NCBI GenBank assembly: GCA_946491915.1
Contig: CAMLYR010000032.1
Location: 1 to 15,212 of the forward strand
From: an uncultured Clostridium sp.
GTDB lineage: Bacteria; Bacillota_A; Clostridia; TANB77; CAG-508
Length of the DNA: 15,212 nt
Reading direction: 5' to 3'
Shown: one piece after another, positions 13,696 to 15,212 of the stretch
How positions within the stretch are numbered: position 1 is the stretch's first letter
Layout of the letters: each line of letters starts with the position of its first letter
Position numbers and translations under genes: made by a program
The notes under the pieces: model-generated
Told to the model about the DNA's origin: nothing
Databases searched by the model: none
The model's input: the letters and a program-made list of their open reading frames with translations, nothing else

Positions 13696-13737
13696 TTACC
13701 AATTATTTCTTTTTTTCATTTCTTCTTTTGTTGGCAT
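13696..13737 (-). other. 13-codon ORF with SD, possible leader peptide
   Basis: ATG at 13737 opens MPTKEEMKKRNNW and then TAA. GGTGG (13747-13751 on the opposite strand) lies 9 nt upstream, and the 13641-13690 hairpin follows within 6 nt of the stop. A start, SD, short peptide and terminator in a row fits a leader peptide, but a chance ORF cannot be excluded. Confidence 0.25.
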
Positions 13738-13790
13738 TTATAAATTCCACCAAGAATAATCTCTTATTCGAAAAAAATGCTTAATGGGGC

Positions 13791-13835
13791 GTTATTGCGG
13801 TGTAATCCTCAAACTTACGACCTTCGGGTTATGAG
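13791..13835 (-). other. Decayed 3' half of tRNA-fMet (att site remnant)
   Basis: On the minus strand this 45-nt segment starts CTCATAACCCGAAGGTCGTA. That is the anticodon loop (CAT), the 3' anticodon stem and the variable loop of bacterial initiator tRNA, as I recall them. The next 25 nt follow the T-arm and acceptor layout but with many changes (T-loop TTTGAGG, end CCGCAATAAC in place of CCGCAACCA). No 5' half precedes it. A displaced tRNA 3' half beside a tyrosine integrase gene is the classic product of site-specific integration. Orientation places the element to the right. Confidence 0.7.
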
Positions 13836-13898
13836 GACTGAAAGTTTTTTAAAAAAATCTCAGTGTTTTCAATACTTTCCAGCCTCGTTTTTTGTTTG

Positions 13899-13919
13899 TA
13901 CCCTTTATTTACCCTTTAT
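13899..13919. repeat. Direct repeats TACCCTTTAT, integrase arm-site type
   Basis: TACCCTTTAT occurs at 13899-13908 and 13910-13919, an 11-nt period, directly after the integrase stop codon and about 65 nt from the att-like segment. Short direct repeats in this place are the usual arm-type sites bound by the N-terminal domain of tyrosine integrases. The role is inferred from position. Confidence 0.55.
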
Positions 13920-13922
13920 CTT

Positions 13923-15119
13923 TTAAGCCATTTTTAAATCGTCCAAATAAGCCTCTAATCTATTCATTTGAGTTAGTTTTACTTGTCCTAAAATATGAAC
14001 ATATATATCTGCTGTTGTACTATAACTTGCGTGTCCTAAAATCTCTTGCAGAACTCTTAAATCTATTCCTGCCTCTATTGCCCTTGTTGCAAATGTGTGT
14101 CTTAATTCGTGAATACCTACTTTCCTAAAATTATGACTTTCACAAATTTGCTGACAATGTTTTCGCAAATATTCTGAGTTTATAGGATTATTGCATTTCG
14201 TTTTAAATATAAAATCATCTTCTTTGAATCCTTCTCCTAGTTCTGCAACTTCTTCACACTCTTTTATCTTTTGTTCTTTATATTCTTTTAGTATTCTCAC
14301 AACTTTATCCAACATTGGTACTACTCTATAACTATTATCTGTTTTTACATCTGTTATTTTTCTTTCTCTTTTTATTTTATTAAAATCATCATCATAAGTT
14401 GTTACCTTTTGCACACCTCGTCTTACATAAAGAGCTTTATTTTCAAAATCAATATCTTTCCAAGTGAGTCCACTTAGTTCTCCTGCTCTTAAACCTGTAT
14501 TTACTAAAACAATGTATGCCACTCCCATTGTGTGTTCTTTCATAAATCCTTCAAAAACTTGTTGTTCTTCTTTTGTCATAATCTTTAATTCTTTTTTTCG
14601 CATACTTGGTAACTTTAATTTTCTTGTTGGATTCATTACCATAAGTCTACACATAATAGCATCATCAAAACACATTTTTAATATGCTGTTATAGTGTCTT
14701 AATGATTTGGGAGATTTACCTTCTTTTTGTAATTCACTAATAAACTTTTGTAAATGATATAACTCAATTTTTTGTAACTGCATATTACCTAAATGCTCTA
14801 TTATTGTTTTTGATTTTTCTACATATCCTTGAAAAGTCCTTGGAGAAACATACGGTTTTTTATAAACTTTCATCCATTCTTTTATCCATTCTTCAAGAGT
14901 AATATTATTGTTATCAATAAAATAATTATCATCTTTCTGCCTTCTTAATTCTTGCATTTTTTGTATAACAATTCTTTGAGTTTTACCATATACAGAAATT
15001 TGTTTACTTTCTCCATTTACATTTACAGTAACCCTCCCTTCATAGCCATTTCCTCTTTTTCTTATTGTGCCTTCTCCTTTAATCCTTCTTGAAACTTTAC
15101 TACTACTATTTTTACTCAT
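13923..15119 (-). CDS. int: Tyrosine site-specific integrase
   Basis: A 398-residue phage/ICE-type tyrosine recombinase that inserts and excises an element at its att site. The N-terminal AP2-like arm-binding domain (about 10-65: GEGTIRKRGNGYEGRV...SVYGKT) precedes a SAM-like core-binding domain (about 72-165). The catalytic domain has Arg211 (NTGLRAGEL), probable Lys259, His337 and Arg340 (HELRHTFAT), His363 (ILGHAS) and nucleophile Tyr373 (ADIYVH). All catalytic residues are present, so it should be active. SD GGGAGGAAG lies just before the ATG. Its 3' end faces the direct repeats and the tRNA-fMet remnant, as expected for an int gene at the element boundary. The rest of the element lies beyond the right edge. 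Confidence 0.96.
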   Translation of the reverse strand: MSKNSSSKVSRRIKGEGTIRKRGNGYEGRVTVNVNGESKQISVYGKTQRIVIQKMQELRRQKDDNYFIDNNNITLEEWIKEWMKVYKKPYVSPRTFQGYVEKSKTIIEHLGNMQLQKIELYHLQKFISELQKEGKSPKSLRHYNSILKMCFDDAIMCRLMVMNPTRKLKLPSMRKKELKIMTKEEQQVFEGFMKEHTMGVAYIVLVNTGLRAGELSGLTWKDIDFENKALYVRRGVQKVTTYDDDFNKIKRERKITDVKTDNSYRVVPMLDKVVRILKEYKEQKIKECEEVAELGEGFKEDDFIFKTKCNNPINSEYLRKHCQQICESHNFRKVGIHELRHTFATRAIEAGIDLRVLQEILGHASYSTTADIYVHILGQVKLTQMNRLEAYLDDLKMA

Positions 15120-15140
15120 TATCTTCCTCCCATAAAAAAG

Positions 15141-15193
15141 GGATTTATAATAATGACAATTTAATATTGTTAATCATCATCTATTATAAATCC
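15141..15193 (-). terminator. Hairpin terminator in the integrase leader
   Basis: GGATTTATAATA (15141-15152) and TATTATAAATCC (15182-15193) form a perfect 12-bp stem, with extra pairing possible inside the 29-nt loop. On the minus strand the stem is followed by CTTTTTT and then, within about 4 nt, by the integrase SD. It either ends an upstream gene outside the window or limits read-through into int. Confidence 0.7.
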
Positions 15194-15212
15194 TTTATAT
15201 TTTTAAGACCAA

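Noticed and set aside
13791..13835. Functional tRNA gene
   Set aside because: There is no 5' acceptor, D arm or 5' anticodon stem, and the T loop has lost its conserved TTC.
1..15212. CRISPR array or classical toxin-antitoxin pair
   Set aside because: No regularly spaced repeats are present, and the Xre gene is not paired with a recognisable toxin.

Overview
The window is AT-rich (roughly a quarter to 30% G+C by eye). It has strong Shine-Dalgarno (SD) sites, sigma-A-type promoters, a comM-dprA-yraN cluster and TGTCGAA (0A-box-like) motifs. Together these suggest a low-GC Firmicute, most likely a Clostridia member. Nothing seen allows a species call. No CRISPR array, rRNA or intact tRNA is visible.

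Layout. (1) 1-1100: a perfect 37-bp inverted repeat, then a YtqA/YhcC-type radical SAM gene. (2) 1096-1490: a short island of clearly higher G+C, with hairpins at both ends and one small charged protein; it looks acquired. (3) 1530-5232: a seven-gene minus-strand operon with a good promoter at 5308-5336. In transcription order it encodes a YjjX-like NTPase, a DUF1653 protein, a nucleoside 2-deoxyribosyltransferase-like protein, an HD protein, a Nudix hydrolase, a low-molecular-weight tyrosine phosphatase and a YgjP-like metalloprotease. Several of these fit nucleotide-pool cleaning or small phosphate-ester hydrolysis. (4) 5351-7482: a divergent plus-strand operon encoding an inorganic pyrophosphatase-VOC (bleomycin-resistance type) fusion, a SAM methyltransferase and a GNAT acetyltransferase, closed by a 16-bp bidirectional terminator. 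(5) 7486-8289: a secreted, C-terminally anchored YHYH/Ser-rich/Big2 protein. (6) 8297-8696: a gene-free regulatory stretch with paired 0A-like boxes and a near-consensus promoter. (7) 8697-11730: comM, a dprA pseudogene (ATA in place of the start codon plus two +1 frameshifts) and yraN, a natural-transformation/DNA-processing cluster whose dprA is broken.

(8) 11833-15212 is accessory DNA, with coding only on the minus strand. It holds an unknown gene cut by an in-frame TGA, a 45-residue zinc-ribbon protein, a frameshifted small membrane protein and an Xre regulator with repeated TTGTCG motifs. Next to these lies a decayed 3' half of a tRNA-fMet gene, integrase-type direct repeats and a tyrosine integrase. 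The simplest reading is that 13791-13835 is the attR-like end of an integrated element that extends right, beyond the window. An intact fMet tRNA would then be expected at its far end.

No clearly new multi-gene system is visible. The most unusual items are the pyrophosphatase-VOC fusion, the triple lesion in dprA beside intact comM and yraN, the tRNA-derived attachment site, and the TGA-split and frameshifted accessory genes.
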